Below are positions 1-7,222 of a stretch of 7,964 bases of DNA, piece by piece (position 1 is the first letter of the stretch; every line of letters begins with the position of its first letter). A program made the position numbers and the translations under genes. The stretch is from Holosporaceae bacterium. Its GTDB lineage: Bacteria > Pseudomonadota > Alphaproteobacteria > UBA3830. Location of the stretch: assembly GCA_031288435.1 (NCBI GenBank), contig JAITRK010000008.1, positions 1 to 7,964 of the forward strand. Direction: 5' to 3'. The notes under the pieces are model-generated. The model saw nothing but the letters and a program-made list of their open reading frames with translations, did no database searches and was not told the origin of the DNA.

Positions 1-1
1 C

Positions 2-232
2 GCGCTGTTTTTTGAAAATAGGTTCGAAGGTGTTGTTTCTCTTGCGGAAAACCTTGGCGGCGAGGGATATATCCATACTACACTGAGTAATGGAGCCGCC
101 ATATCCGTAAAAGCCAAGAGATCTATTGCAGAACGGCCTGGAGATAAAATACGACTGGGCATAAAAATGGAGCGATGTCATTTGTTTGATGAGAAAGGTA
201 GGGCCATTCGCCAATTAGCCCTTGGCGAATAA
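2..232 (+). CDS. ABC transporter ATP-binding protein, MalK/UgpC type, C-terminal fragment (TOBE domain)
   Basis: Reading from base 2 gives 76 residues ending in TAA; the gene starts before the window. The fragment reads as the end of a TOBE (OB-fold) domain: an EGVVSLAENLGGEGYIHT strand pair, then ERPGDKIRLGIKMERCHLFD and a short basic tail. The pGd-v-lgi----hlFD pattern is typical of the last strands of MalK/UgpC/PotA-like ATPases of sugar, glycerol-phosphate or polyamine importers, where the domain follows the ATPase core and takes part in dimerisation or regulation. The Walker and signature motifs lie outside the window, so substrate cannot be told; the sugar/glycerol-phosphate branch is the best guess. 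clpB starts 34 bases downstream with no terminator between, so they could share a transcript. Confidence 0.8.
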   Translation, partial: ALFFENRFEGVVSLAENLGGEGYIHTTLSNGAAISVKAKRSIAERPGDKIRLGIKMERCHLFDEKGRAIRQLALGE

Positions 233-256
233 CATGACTATCTAATATCTGAAAAC

Positions 257-260
257 GGAG
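257..260 (+). promoter_or_regulatory. Ribosome binding site fixing the GTG start of clpB
   Basis: GGAG lies six bases before the GTG at 267. An in-frame TAA at 243-245 blocks any longer reading frame and no ATG lies between it and 267, so this site supports GTG 267 as the real start of the shortened ClpB. Confidence 0.65.
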
Positions 261-266
261 ATTGAA

Positions 267-2393
267 GTGAATAATAAGCCAACTGAATCAAAACTAGAGG
301 CCCTTAATCGCTACGCGAAGGATATTACGCAACTGGCCAACGATGGGCGGCTGGATCCGGTCATCGGGCGAGATGAGGAGATTCGACGGACTATCCAGGT
401 GTTGTCTCGGCGTACCAAAAATAATCCAATCTTAATTGGCGAACCTGGCGTAGGAAAAACTGCCATTGCAGAAGGGTTAGCCATCAGAATAATTAGGCAG
501 GACGTGCCAGATTCCGTTAAAAACAAAAAAATTATGGCCCTAGATATGGGGTTACTCATCGCCGGAGCGAAATTTCGCGGCGAGTTCGAGGAACGCTTAA
601 AGGCCGTTCTTCACGAAGTATCAGAAAGTAGCAATGTGATTTTATTTATCGACGAAATTCATACATTGATTGGCGCAGGCCAGGGCGAAGGAGCGATGGA
701 CGCGTCGAATATGCTAAAACCAGCCCTTGCCCGCGGCGAATTGCACTGCATCGGTTCCACGACGCTGGACGAATACCGCCGCTACATAGAAAAAGACGCA
801 GCTTTTGCGCGGCGTTTCCAGCCGGTTTTCGTGAGCGAACCGACTGTTATGGATTCCATTTCCATACTCCGTGGATTAAAGGAAAAATATGAGCTGCACC
901 ATGGGGTGCGCATTAGCGACTCGGCCGTAATTGCCGCATGTACGTATTCCAATAAGTATATCAGCGAGAGATTTCTTCCGGACAAGGCCATTGATCTAAT
1001 GGACGAAGCGGCCAGTCGACTAAAAATGGTGATGGATTCCAAACCAGAGGAGATAGACGAGCTGGATCGTCGCATCATGCAACTAAAAATCGAGCAAGAA
1101 GTCCTGAAAAAAGAAACGGACGCGTCTTCTCGGGATCGCCTGACCAAAATTCAGCAGGAGTTGGAAGCGCTGGAAAAGCAATCTGAAAAGTTAAACGCCA
1201 ACTGGGCTCTTGAAAAGAAAAATATCGATGAAATAAAAAATATCAAAAATAAAATTGAAGAAGCGAAAAACGATGCAGAAATTGCCCAGCGAAACGCCAA
1301 TTTTGCTCGGGCGGGCGAACTTTTGTACAGCATACTGCCTTCACTACAGAAAAGGCTTGATGATCTCCAAAAGGCGCAGTCGACCACATCAAGGCCGAGC
1401 GAGGTTACGGACAACGACGTGGCAGTAGTGGTTTCCCGTTGGACCGGAATTCCTGTAGAAAAAATGATGCTTGGAGAGAAAGAGCGTCTCTTGTCCATGG
1501 AGTCTAAACTGAAAGAGGTTGTCGTAGGGCAGGATGCGGCCATTGGCGCTGTGGCCGATTGTATTCGTCGCTCCAGGGCAGGCATTTCCGATCCCAATAG
1601 ACCGATAGGCTCGTTTCTTTTTCTGGGGCCGACAGGAGTAGGCAAGACAGAGCTGTCTAAGGCGCTGGCGAAGTTCCTATTCGACGATAAAAACAACATG
1701 ATTCGCATCGATATGTCGGAGTATATGGAAAGGCATTCGGTTTCCAGGCTAATAGGCGCTCCTCCAGGGTACGTAGGATACGAACAGGGAGGCGAATTGA
1801 CTGAGGCTGTTCGGCGGCGTCCCTATTCTGTGATTTTGTTCGACGAAGTAGAGAAGGCTCACAACGATGTTTTCAACATTCTGCTGCAAATACTTGATGA
1901 AGGACGCCTGACCGACGGCCTCGGTCGCAACGTCAATTTTAAAAATACGATAATAATACTTACTTCTAATCTTGGGTCTGAATTTTTCCAAAGCGGTTCA
2001 TTTTCGCGTGAAATCATTGAGGCGGAAGTGCTAAAGGTGGTGAGACAGACATTCCGGCCGGAACTTATTAATCGTCTGGATGAAATAATCGTATTCAATG
2101 CATTATCCTTGGAAAACATGAGGGATATCGTTGAAATACAGCTACAAGAATTGCAGGAGAGATTGTTGGAGAAGCAAATCTACATAAATGTCGACGAAAA
2201 GCTAAAAACCTGGCTCTGCGAGACGGGATACGATCCAATCTATGGCGCACGCCCTCTCAAACGATGTATCCAAAAGGAGCTATATGATCTGGTGGCGCTG
2301 AAAATCATTGCCGGCGAATTACCTGGCGGATCTTCCATGACGGCGGATTACCAGAATGGAGAAGTGGTCTGCACAATTGATGGCGCTTCCTAG
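267..2393 (+). CDS. clpB: ClpB-type AAA+ disaggregase lacking the N-terminal domain
   Basis: A 708-residue cytoplasmic ATP-driven chaperone that, in this family, forms hexamers and threads aggregated protein through a central pore together with DnaK. Domain 1 has Walker A GEPGVGKT (58-65), pore loop KFRG (102-105), Walker B ILFIDE (125-130) and the ARRFQ arginine pair (182-183). Residues about 260-370 form the ClpB middle-domain coiled coil. RWTGIPV (391-397) leads into domain 2, with Walker A GPTGVGKT (454-461), the GAPPGYVGY pore loop (497-505), Walker B VILFDE (522-527), the RPELINR finger (597-603) and sensor-2 GARPLKR (660-666). The middle domain and absence of a ClpP-binding IGF/IGL loop argue against ClpA, ClpC and ClpX. 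Usual ClpB is about 860 residues; here the roughly 150-residue Clp_N domain is missing. It starts at GTG, after an in-frame stop at 243. Its stop abuts the methyltransferase ATG. Confidence 0.95.
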   Translation: MNNKPTESKLEALNRYAKDITQLANDGRLDPVIGRDEEIRRTIQVLSRRTKNNPILIGEPGVGKTAIAEGLAIRIIRQDVPDSVKNKKIMALDMGLLIAGAKFRGEFEERLKAVLHEVSESSNVILFIDEIHTLIGAGQGEGAMDASNMLKPALARGELHCIGSTTLDEYRRYIEKDAAFARRFQPVFVSEPTVMDSISILRGLKEKYELHHGVRISDSAVIAACTYSNKYISERFLPDKAIDLMDEAASRLKMVMDSKPEEIDELDRRIMQLKIEQEVLKKETDASSRDRLTKIQQELEALEKQSEKLNANWALEKKNIDEIKNIKNKIEEAKNDAEIAQRNANFARAGELLYSILPSLQKRLDDLQKAQSTTSRPSEVTDNDVAVVVSRWTGIPVEKMMLGEKERLLSMESKLKEVVVGQDAAIGAVADCIRRSRAGISDPNRPIGSFLFLGPTGVGKTELSKALAKFLFDDKNNMIRIDMSEYMERHSVSRLIGAPPGYVGYEQGGELTEAVRRRPYSVILFDEVEKAHNDVFNILLQILDEGRLTDGLGRNVNFKNTIIILTSNLGSEFFQSGSFSREIIEAEVLKVVRQTFRPELINRLDEIIVFNALSLENMRDIVEIQLQELQERLLEKQIYINVDEKLKTWLCETGYDPIYGARPLKRCIQKELYDLVALKIIAGELPGGSSMTADYQNGEVVCTIDGAS

Positions 2394-3929
2394 ATGCACG
2401 ACTACACGACGGAAATTACTTATATATCAAATTATTATGGCGATCTGTCGCCGGTGCATTTGGCGTTTATTGCGGCCATAAATAATATCCAGCCGCCTGA
2501 TATATTCCAGCCGTTTACCTATTGCGAATTGGGGTGCGGTTGCGGAAAAACTACAAACGTTACTGCAGCGTCCTATCCGCATGCCTGCTGCGTTGGCATT
2601 GACGTTAACAAGGATCACATTGCCATTGCCAGGAATGAATCCAAAGGATTGAACAACATAGAGTTTTTTGACCTCTCATTTACAGAGGCCATTGAACTGG
2701 ATCTTCAGCCGTTCGATTTCATAACCATGCATGGTGTTTGGTCCTGGGTAAGCGACGCCGTTCGCTCCGACATACTTGAATTCGTTAAAAAGTTTTTAAA
2801 ACCAAACGGGCTTTTTTATATAAGCTACGATGCAATGCCAGGATGGGCGCAACTGCTGCCGTTTCACAAGATTATGTCAATCTATACCAAAGACAAAGAC
2901 GCAACCATCATGGAAAAAGCCAAAGCGGCCATGATGTACTTACAATTTCTAAACGAAAATAAAAGCCCGCTCTTCGAATATAGTCCCTATGCTCGGCAAT
3001 TCTTGCAGTGCCTGGAAAAATCTGACGTCAGATATATTATCCACGAGCTGTTCAATAAAAATTTGCGTCCGGAATATTTTTGCGATGTGGCGGAGGACAT
3101 GAGAAAAGCCAATCTCTCTTTTGTTGGGGATTGCGTGCACATTAATAATTACCAGATGATGCTGTCGGAACCATTTCGAAAATTGCTGAATACCACAGAT
3201 GATAGAATTTGCATGGAAACTCACAAAAGCATTATGTTGAACGATCGATTTCGCAAAGACGTCTACGCCAAATGCGAATCGATTCCATGCAGCGTCGGCC
3301 GCAATGTGAAATATTTTGAAAAATTTTTATTCGGAACGCTAAAGCCTTTGTCCGAACTAAATCTTGAAGTCCAAATTCATGGGTATACATTGACGCTAAA
3401 CGCAGACCCATATCTAAAAATCTTTGAAATTCTGTCTTCTGATCAGCTGACCATTTGGGAAATAAACCAAAGACTCGGTCTTCCGGAAGAAAGAATCGGC
3501 GAAACGTTGGAGAACATAATAAATTGTATGCTGACCAATCAGTTTGCCATTTTTTTCCGCAAGAAAAATAGCGCGGAGCAACTACATCAGATTGCCTTTT
3601 CGAGCGCGTATAATTTGAACCAAATAATGAACTGGGAAGAGCAGTATTCCAGATACATATTTCTGGCTTCCGAAGCTGCCGGCGACGCCTTCGCCATCTC
3701 CAAGCAAAACGCAATGATTATATCTGCAATTTGCAAATTTGGCCTGTCCAAAAGCGCCGTTGTGGAATATGTCTATAACTATGCCAACGACAACATGAAA
3801 AACGGTGGGAATATTTTTGGTTTTTCCGAAAATCAGGACATAAAGTATTTGATATCATTTAATTACGAAGAAATAACGAGGACATTACTAAAAACGCTCC
3901 AATCCATTGGCATTATTAGAGCTGCATAA
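2394..3929 (+). CDS. Class I SAM-dependent methyltransferase with methyltransferase regulatory domain
   Basis: A 511-residue cytoplasmic protein with no signal peptide or membrane segment seen. The Rossmann methyltransferase core is near residues 40-150: motif I ELGCGCGKT (45-53) binds SAM, the acidic end of strand 2 is GID (68-70), HGVWSWVS (113-120) follows strand 4, and LKPNGLFYISYDAMPGW (135-151) is strand 5. Residues about 200-290, including YIIHELFNKNLRPEYF, resemble the methyltransferase regulatory domain (PF10119) also found in Rickettsia protein-lysine methyltransferases. Residues about 340-390 look like a winged-helix segment (IWEINQRLGLPEERI). The N-terminal NYYGDLSPVHLAF block is typical of this family, which I recall near surface-glycan genes. 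The methyl acceptor, protein or sugar, cannot be read from sequence. The ATG follows the clpB TAG with no gap and no clear Shine-Dalgarno, suggesting translational coupling. Confidence 0.85.
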   Translation: MHDYTTEITYISNYYGDLSPVHLAFIAAINNIQPPDIFQPFTYCELGCGCGKTTNVTAASYPHACCVGIDVNKDHIAIARNESKGLNNIEFFDLSFTEAIELDLQPFDFITMHGVWSWVSDAVRSDILEFVKKFLKPNGLFYISYDAMPGWAQLLPFHKIMSIYTKDKDATIMEKAKAAMMYLQFLNENKSPLFEYSPYARQFLQCLEKSDVRYIIHELFNKNLRPEYFCDVAEDMRKANLSFVGDCVHINNYQMMLSEPFRKLLNTTDDRICMETHKSIMLNDRFRKDVYAKCESIPCSVGRNVKYFEKFLFGTLKPLSELNLEVQIHGYTLTLNADPYLKIFEILSSDQLTIWEINQRLGLPEERIGETLENIINCMLTNQFAIFFRKKNSAEQLHQIAFSSAYNLNQIMNWEEQYSRYIFLASEAAGDAFAISKQNAMIISAICKFGLSKSAVVEYVYNYANDNMKNGGNIFGFSENQDIKYLISFNYEEITRTLLKTLQSIGIIRAA

Positions 3930-3934
3930 TATAA

Positions 3935-3963
3935 TTTCTTTTTCTTGTGTTTCTGGTTACAAT
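3935..3963 (+). promoter_or_regulatory. Possible promoter for the CDP-sugar operon
   Basis: The 63-base gap 3930-3992 is the only real break between genes. It holds a TACAAT -10-like hexamer at 3958-3963 with a poor -35 (TTTCTT, 3935-3940) 17 bases upstream. A TG pair at 3954-3955 is one base off the extended -10 position. A start near 3970 would leave a leader of about 20 bases before rfbF. This is one hexamer match in AT-rich DNA, so it is tentative. No hairpin-plus-T-run terminator is seen after the methyltransferase, so read-through from upstream is equally possible. Confidence 0.25.
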
Positions 3964-3978
3964 GCGGAGCTCATGTTT

Positions 3979-3985
3979 GAGGAGG
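3979..3985 (+). promoter_or_regulatory. Strong Shine-Dalgarno fixing the TTG start of rfbF
   Basis: GAGGAGG is a near-perfect anti-16S match seven bases before TTG 3993. With an in-frame TGA at 3978-3980, it settles on the TTG as the start, which also gives the MKVAIFAGGLGTRL beginning expected of the family. A strong site may compensate for the weak TTG codon. Confidence 0.8.
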
Positions 3986-3992
3986 TTGTAGG

Positions 3993-4775
3993 TTGAAAGT
4001 AGCAATATTTGCCGGAGGATTAGGAACTAGACTGGGAGAGGAAACCAATACAATCCCGAAACCAATGGTCGAGATAGGAGGATTTCCCATTCTTTGGCAC
4101 ATTATGAAATTCTATTCGAGCTATGGATTCAATGAGTTTATTATTCTATGTGGTTATAAGGGAGAAGTAATAAAGGATTATTTCGCAAATTATTGCATGA
4201 GAAATTCCGATATTACTGTTAGTCTGGCAGATAATCTTGTGGAGATACACAAAAAAAATAATGAGGATTGGAAAGTTACTCTAATTTATACCGGACGAAA
4301 TGCCATGACCGGAGCGCGACTAAAAAAAGCATATTCGCTCCTAAAAAATGAAAGCTTCATGCTTACCTATGGCGATGGTCTTTCGAATATAAATTTAAAT
4401 AAATTACTTGAAACGCATAAACAATCCGGCAAAATAGCTACAGTAACTGCGGTCAGACCGGAAGGTCGATTTGGCGCGCTGAAAATAGAAAAAGATTTGG
4501 TTACAGACTTTACGGAAAAAAAAGACAATATTAACAGTAGAATAAACGGTGGTTTTTTTGTGTTGGAGCCGAAAATCTTCGATTGTATCTCAGATGAGGA
4601 CGACGCTAATTTTGAAGTGCATACTTTAAACAAAATATCGAAAATCGGACAATTAGTTGCTTACCAACATGACGGTTTTTGGCATTGCATGGATACCTTG
4701 AAAGATAAAAATGATTTAAACGCCATGTGGGCGTCTGGAAATGGAAATGCTCCATGGAAAGTATGGAATGACTAA
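3993..4775 (+). CDS. rfbF: Glucose-1-phosphate cytidylyltransferase
   Basis: Transfers CMP from CTP to alpha-D-glucose 1-phosphate, giving CDP-glucose and pyrophosphate, the entry step to CDP-linked 3,6-dideoxyhexoses (DdhA in Yersinia naming). At 260 residues it is about the usual length. It opens with the nucleotidyltransferase signature GGLGTRLGEETNTIPKPM (8-25), in which the G-x-G-T-R and K-P residues contact the nucleotide phosphates. The YGDGLS block (126-131) carries the metal-binding aspartate, GGFFV is at 186-190, and the C-terminal DGFWHCMDTLKDKNDL (227-242) is diagnostic of RfbF rather than RmlA or GalU. Translation begins at TTG. The 3' end overlaps rfbG by eight bases. It is the first gene of the sugar operon and is more AT-rich than clpB. 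Confidence 0.95.
   Translation: MKVAIFAGGLGTRLGEETNTIPKPMVEIGGFPILWHIMKFYSSYGFNEFIILCGYKGEVIKDYFANYCMRNSDITVSLADNLVEIHKKNNEDWKVTLIYTGRNAMTGARLKKAYSLLKNESFMLTYGDGLSNINLNKLLETHKQSGKIATVTAVRPEGRFGALKIEKDLVTDFTEKKDNINSRINGGFFVLEPKIFDCISDEDDANFEVHTLNKISKIGQLVAYQHDGFWHCMDTLKDKNDLNAMWASGNGNAPWKVWND
4756..4761 (+). promoter_or_regulatory. Ribosome binding site deciding the rfbG start
   Basis: GGAAAG, inside the end of rfbF, sits six bases before ATG 4768. The alternatives ATG 4741 and ATG 4747 lack a comparable site and would add nine or seven residues unlike the usual RfbG N-terminus. Confidence 0.55.
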
Positions 4776-5859
4776 GGCTTTTGATAATTTTTATTCTGGA
4801 AAAAAGGTTTTCGTAAGCGGGCATACAGGGTTCAAAGGTTCATGGCTTTCGATTTGGTTGAAGATGCTTGGAGCGGAAGTAATTGGCTATGCTCTAGAGG
4901 CAGAAAAAGAGTCAATGTTTCGCTTTTTGAGACTTAGCGATGAAATTTTCGTTAGCAACATTGGCGATATCAGAAATATGTCAGCTCTTCGTTCGTGTTT
5001 GGCGCAATATCGTCCAGAAATAATCTTTCATCTGGCTGCCCAGCCTCTGGTTCGGGAATCCTATATTGATCCTGTGTTAACCTATGAAACAAATGTAATT
5101 GGAACGTTAAATTTACTGGAAACAGCAAGGGCGGTGGGTTCTGTAAAAATTTTTGTTAATGTCACCAGTGACAAATGCTATGAAAATTTGGAAAAAGATT
5201 ATTGCTACAAAGAATCTGATCCGATGGGCGGATATGACATGTATTCCTCCTCCAAAGCATGCTCGGAAATTTTGACCGCCTCCTACCGACGATCGTTTTT
5301 AAGCGATGGAGGATTTGCTTTGGCCTCTGCCCGCGCCGGCAATGTGATTGGCGGCGGCGATTGGTCGAAGGATAGACTGGTTCCGGATATTATAAAATCC
5401 ATTAACGCAGGAAATAAAATTGTATTGAGAAATCCGGCGGCTGTAAGACCATGGCAGCATGTTTTGGAGCCATTGTCAGGATATTTGGTTTTGGCTGAAA
5501 AGTTGTCAAAGAATCCTACTCAACATTCCTGCGGATATAATTTCGGACCGGAGCCGAATTTAGTCTATAAAGTTATTGATATAACAAATAAAATAGTTTC
5601 GGCTTTTAATGAGAAAACAGATGTTATATTCGAAGAACAAGAAATAATGCACGAGTCAAAGTTGCTGCAATTGAATATTGAGAAAGCAAAAAAGGAGTTG
5701 GGAATTTTTCCGATTCTTGATATAGATGATACAATTGATTACACGGTAAATTGGTATTGTAAGTTTTTTGGTAGAAAGACAGATATGTTAGATTTTACGA
5801 AAACGCAGATAATGGATTTTATGAAAAAAGCTCGACACCAAAATACTTCTTGGACTTAA
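4768..5859 (+). CDS. rfbG: CDP-glucose 4,6-dehydratase
   Basis: An NAD-dependent short-chain dehydrogenase/reductase that converts CDP-D-glucose to CDP-4-keto-6-deoxy-D-glucose, the second pathway step (DdhB in Yersinia). Counted from ATG 4768 (363 residues), the Rossmann motif is GHTGFKG (18-24), HLAAQPLVRESY (88-99) lines the cofactor site, TSDK (133-136) holds the active-site threonine and aspartate, and Y159-SSS-K163 is the catalytic YxxxK. SARAGNVIGGGDW (187-199) and RPWQHVLEPLSGYL (227-240) are strongly characteristic of RfbG compared with dTDP-glucose dehydratase RmlB. I chose 4768 over the longer ATG 4741 because FYSGKKVFVSGHTGFKGSW matches the normal family start and a Shine-Dalgarno fits. 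The start overlaps the rfbF stop by eight bases; rfbH follows after one base. Confidence 0.95.
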   Translation: MTKAFDNFYSGKKVFVSGHTGFKGSWLSIWLKMLGAEVIGYALEAEKESMFRFLRLSDEIFVSNIGDIRNMSALRSCLAQYRPEIIFHLAAQPLVRESYIDPVLTYETNVIGTLNLLETARAVGSVKIFVNVTSDKCYENLEKDYCYKESDPMGGYDMYSSSKACSEILTASYRRSFLSDGGFALASARAGNVIGGGDWSKDRLVPDIIKSINAGNKIVLRNPAAVRPWQHVLEPLSGYLVLAEKLSKNPTQHSCGYNFGPEPNLVYKVIDITNKIVSAFNEKTDVIFEEQEIMHESKLLQLNIEKAKKELGIFPILDIDDTIDYTVNWYCKFFGRKTDMLDFTKTQIMDFMKKARHQNTSWT

Positions 5860-5860
5860 A

Positions 5861-7222
5861 ATGTTTATTACCGACGAGCAACTACGCGACAACGTAAAAG
5901 AGGCAGCAAGAAAGTATTTTGACTTCTCAAAATCTAAAACAATAAAAAAAGATTATATTCCAGTTTCTGGAAAAGTTATTGAATTTGAAGAATTGAGCAA
6001 TATGATCGACGCATCTCTTGATATGTGGCTTACCAGCGGTCGTTTTGGCGAAGAATTCGAAACGGAATTTGCGCGGTTCCTCGGAGCAAAATACGCTCTG
6101 GCGACCAATTCTGGATCTAGCGCAAATTTGTTGGCTTTGTCCGCTCTTACTTCTCCAAAACTTGGTGATGGGTTTCTTCAGGGCGGAGACGAAGTCATTA
6201 CCGTTGCTGCAGCTTTTCCCACGACTATCGCTCCGATTATTCAGAACGGGTTAGTTCCAGTTTTTGTTGATTGTGAACTGCAAACTTACAACATTAATGC
6301 GTCCGAAATAGAAAAAGCGATTTCTCAAAAGACAAAAGCAATAATAATCGCTCATACTCTCGGGAATCCGTTTGATTTGGAAAAAATTACTGATATTTGC
6401 AGAAAACATAATCTTTGGCTAATTGAAGACAGCTGCGATGCTCTTGGAGCAGAATATAATGGCCAAAAAACTGGAACGCTAGGCCATATTGGAACATTTA
6501 GTTTTTATCCTGCTCATCATATTACCATGGGAGAGGGTGGGGCTGTTATAACAAACGATCCTTTGCTGTATAAAATAATCATGTCACTGAGAGATTGGGG
6601 GCGAGATTGTTGGTGCGCGACTGGGAAAGACGATACGTGTAAAAATCGCTTCTGTATGCAGCGCGGGAATCTTCCTTTTGGTTATGATCATAAATACACA
6701 TACTCGCATGCTGGATATAATCTGAAAATTACTGATTGGCAGGCGGCGATAGGTTGCGCACAGCTGAAAAAGATAGAAATTTTTGTGGAAATAAGAAGAA
6801 AAAATTTTAAGTTTTTAAAAGAAAAATTATCGGATTTAAGCGAATATATAATGTTGCCGCAGTGTAATAATAAATCGCTGCCTTCCTGGTTCGGATTTGC
6901 AATTTCTGTACGACCAAATCAGAAATTTAATAAATTAGATCTTGTAACATATCTCGAAAATAACGGAGTTGGCACGAGGCAGTTATTTGCAGGAAATATT
7001 TTAAGACATCCCATGTTCGTGGATAGGGCAATTCCAATTAGGATCGGAGATTCAGCATTGATGTGCTCAGCAAACCTTTCTGAGAAAAATTATGCTCTAC
7101 TCCCAAACACTGATTTTATCATGAACAATACCTTCTGGATCGGGTGCCATCATGGATTAGAGGAAGAAGAGTTAGATAAAATCTCTGTAATAATTCACAA
7201 TGCTTTTGGAAAATATAAATGA
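5861..7222 (+). CDS. rfbH: CDP-4-keto-6-deoxyglucose 3-dehydrase (E1), PMP and [2Fe-2S] dependent
   Basis: Catalyses the C-3 dehydration of CDP-4-keto-6-deoxyglucose; with an E3 reductase (RfbI/AscD/DdhD type) it yields CDP-4-keto-3,6-dideoxyglucose. The fold is that of sugar aminotransferases (DegT/DnrJ/EryC1), but the PLP-lysine is replaced by histidine in FYPAHHITMGEGG (215-227), most likely H219, so pyridoxamine phosphate is used without a covalent link. Four cysteines, C192, C250, C252 and C260, have the exact C-X57-C-X1-C-X7-C spacing known for the E1 [2Fe-2S] cluster. SGSSANLLAL (84-93) binds the cofactor phosphate and YDHKYTYSHAGYNLKITDWQ (275-294) is typical E1. At 453 residues its length is close to that of other E1 enzymes. 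The ATG comes one base after the rfbG stop with no clear Shine-Dalgarno, suggesting coupling. No E3 partner gene lies in the window. Confidence 0.95.
   Translation: MFITDEQLRDNVKEAARKYFDFSKSKTIKKDYIPVSGKVIEFEELSNMIDASLDMWLTSGRFGEEFETEFARFLGAKYALATNSGSSANLLALSALTSPKLGDGFLQGGDEVITVAAAFPTTIAPIIQNGLVPVFVDCELQTYNINASEIEKAISQKTKAIIIAHTLGNPFDLEKITDICRKHNLWLIEDSCDALGAEYNGQKTGTLGHIGTFSFYPAHHITMGEGGAVITNDPLLYKIIMSLRDWGRDCWCATGKDDTCKNRFCMQRGNLPFGYDHKYTYSHAGYNLKITDWQAAIGCAQLKKIEIFVEIRRKNFKFLKEKLSDLSEYIMLPQCNNKSLPSWFGFAISVRPNQKFNKLDLVTYLENNGVGTRQLFAGNILRHPMFVDRAIPIRIGDSALMCSANLSEKNYALLPNTDFIMNNTFWIGCHHGLEEEELDKISVIIHNAFGKYK

Noticed and set aside
782..1708. Long minus-strand open frames of 121 and 185 residues within clpB
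   Set aside because: They lie opposite a clearly conserved gene, have serine-rich low-complexity translations with no recognisable domain, and no ribosome site; they are shadows of the coding strand.
267..2393. Type VI secretion ClpV or protease-linked ClpA/ClpC
   Set aside because: The full ClpB middle coiled coil is present, no ClpP-binding IGF/IGL loop is visible in domain 2, and no secretion-system genes are nearby.
3232..3714. Minus-strand 160-residue open frame within the methyltransferase
   Set aside because: Arginine/tryptophan-rich translation with no family resemblance, fully inside a supported gene on the other strand.
3930..3992. Rho-independent terminator after the methyltransferase
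   Set aside because: The T-rich stretch has no GC-rich inverted repeat before it; GAGCTC further on is only a six-base palindrome.
4741..4767. Longer rfbG start at ATG 4741
   Set aside because: Adds nine residues not seen at the usual RfbG N-terminus and lacks a good Shine-Dalgarno; ATG 4768 has GGAAAG six bases upstream.
6018..6254. Second-frame 78-residue open frame inside rfbH
   Set aside because: Fully contained in a highly conserved gene; leucine-rich out-of-frame translation and no separate ribosome site.
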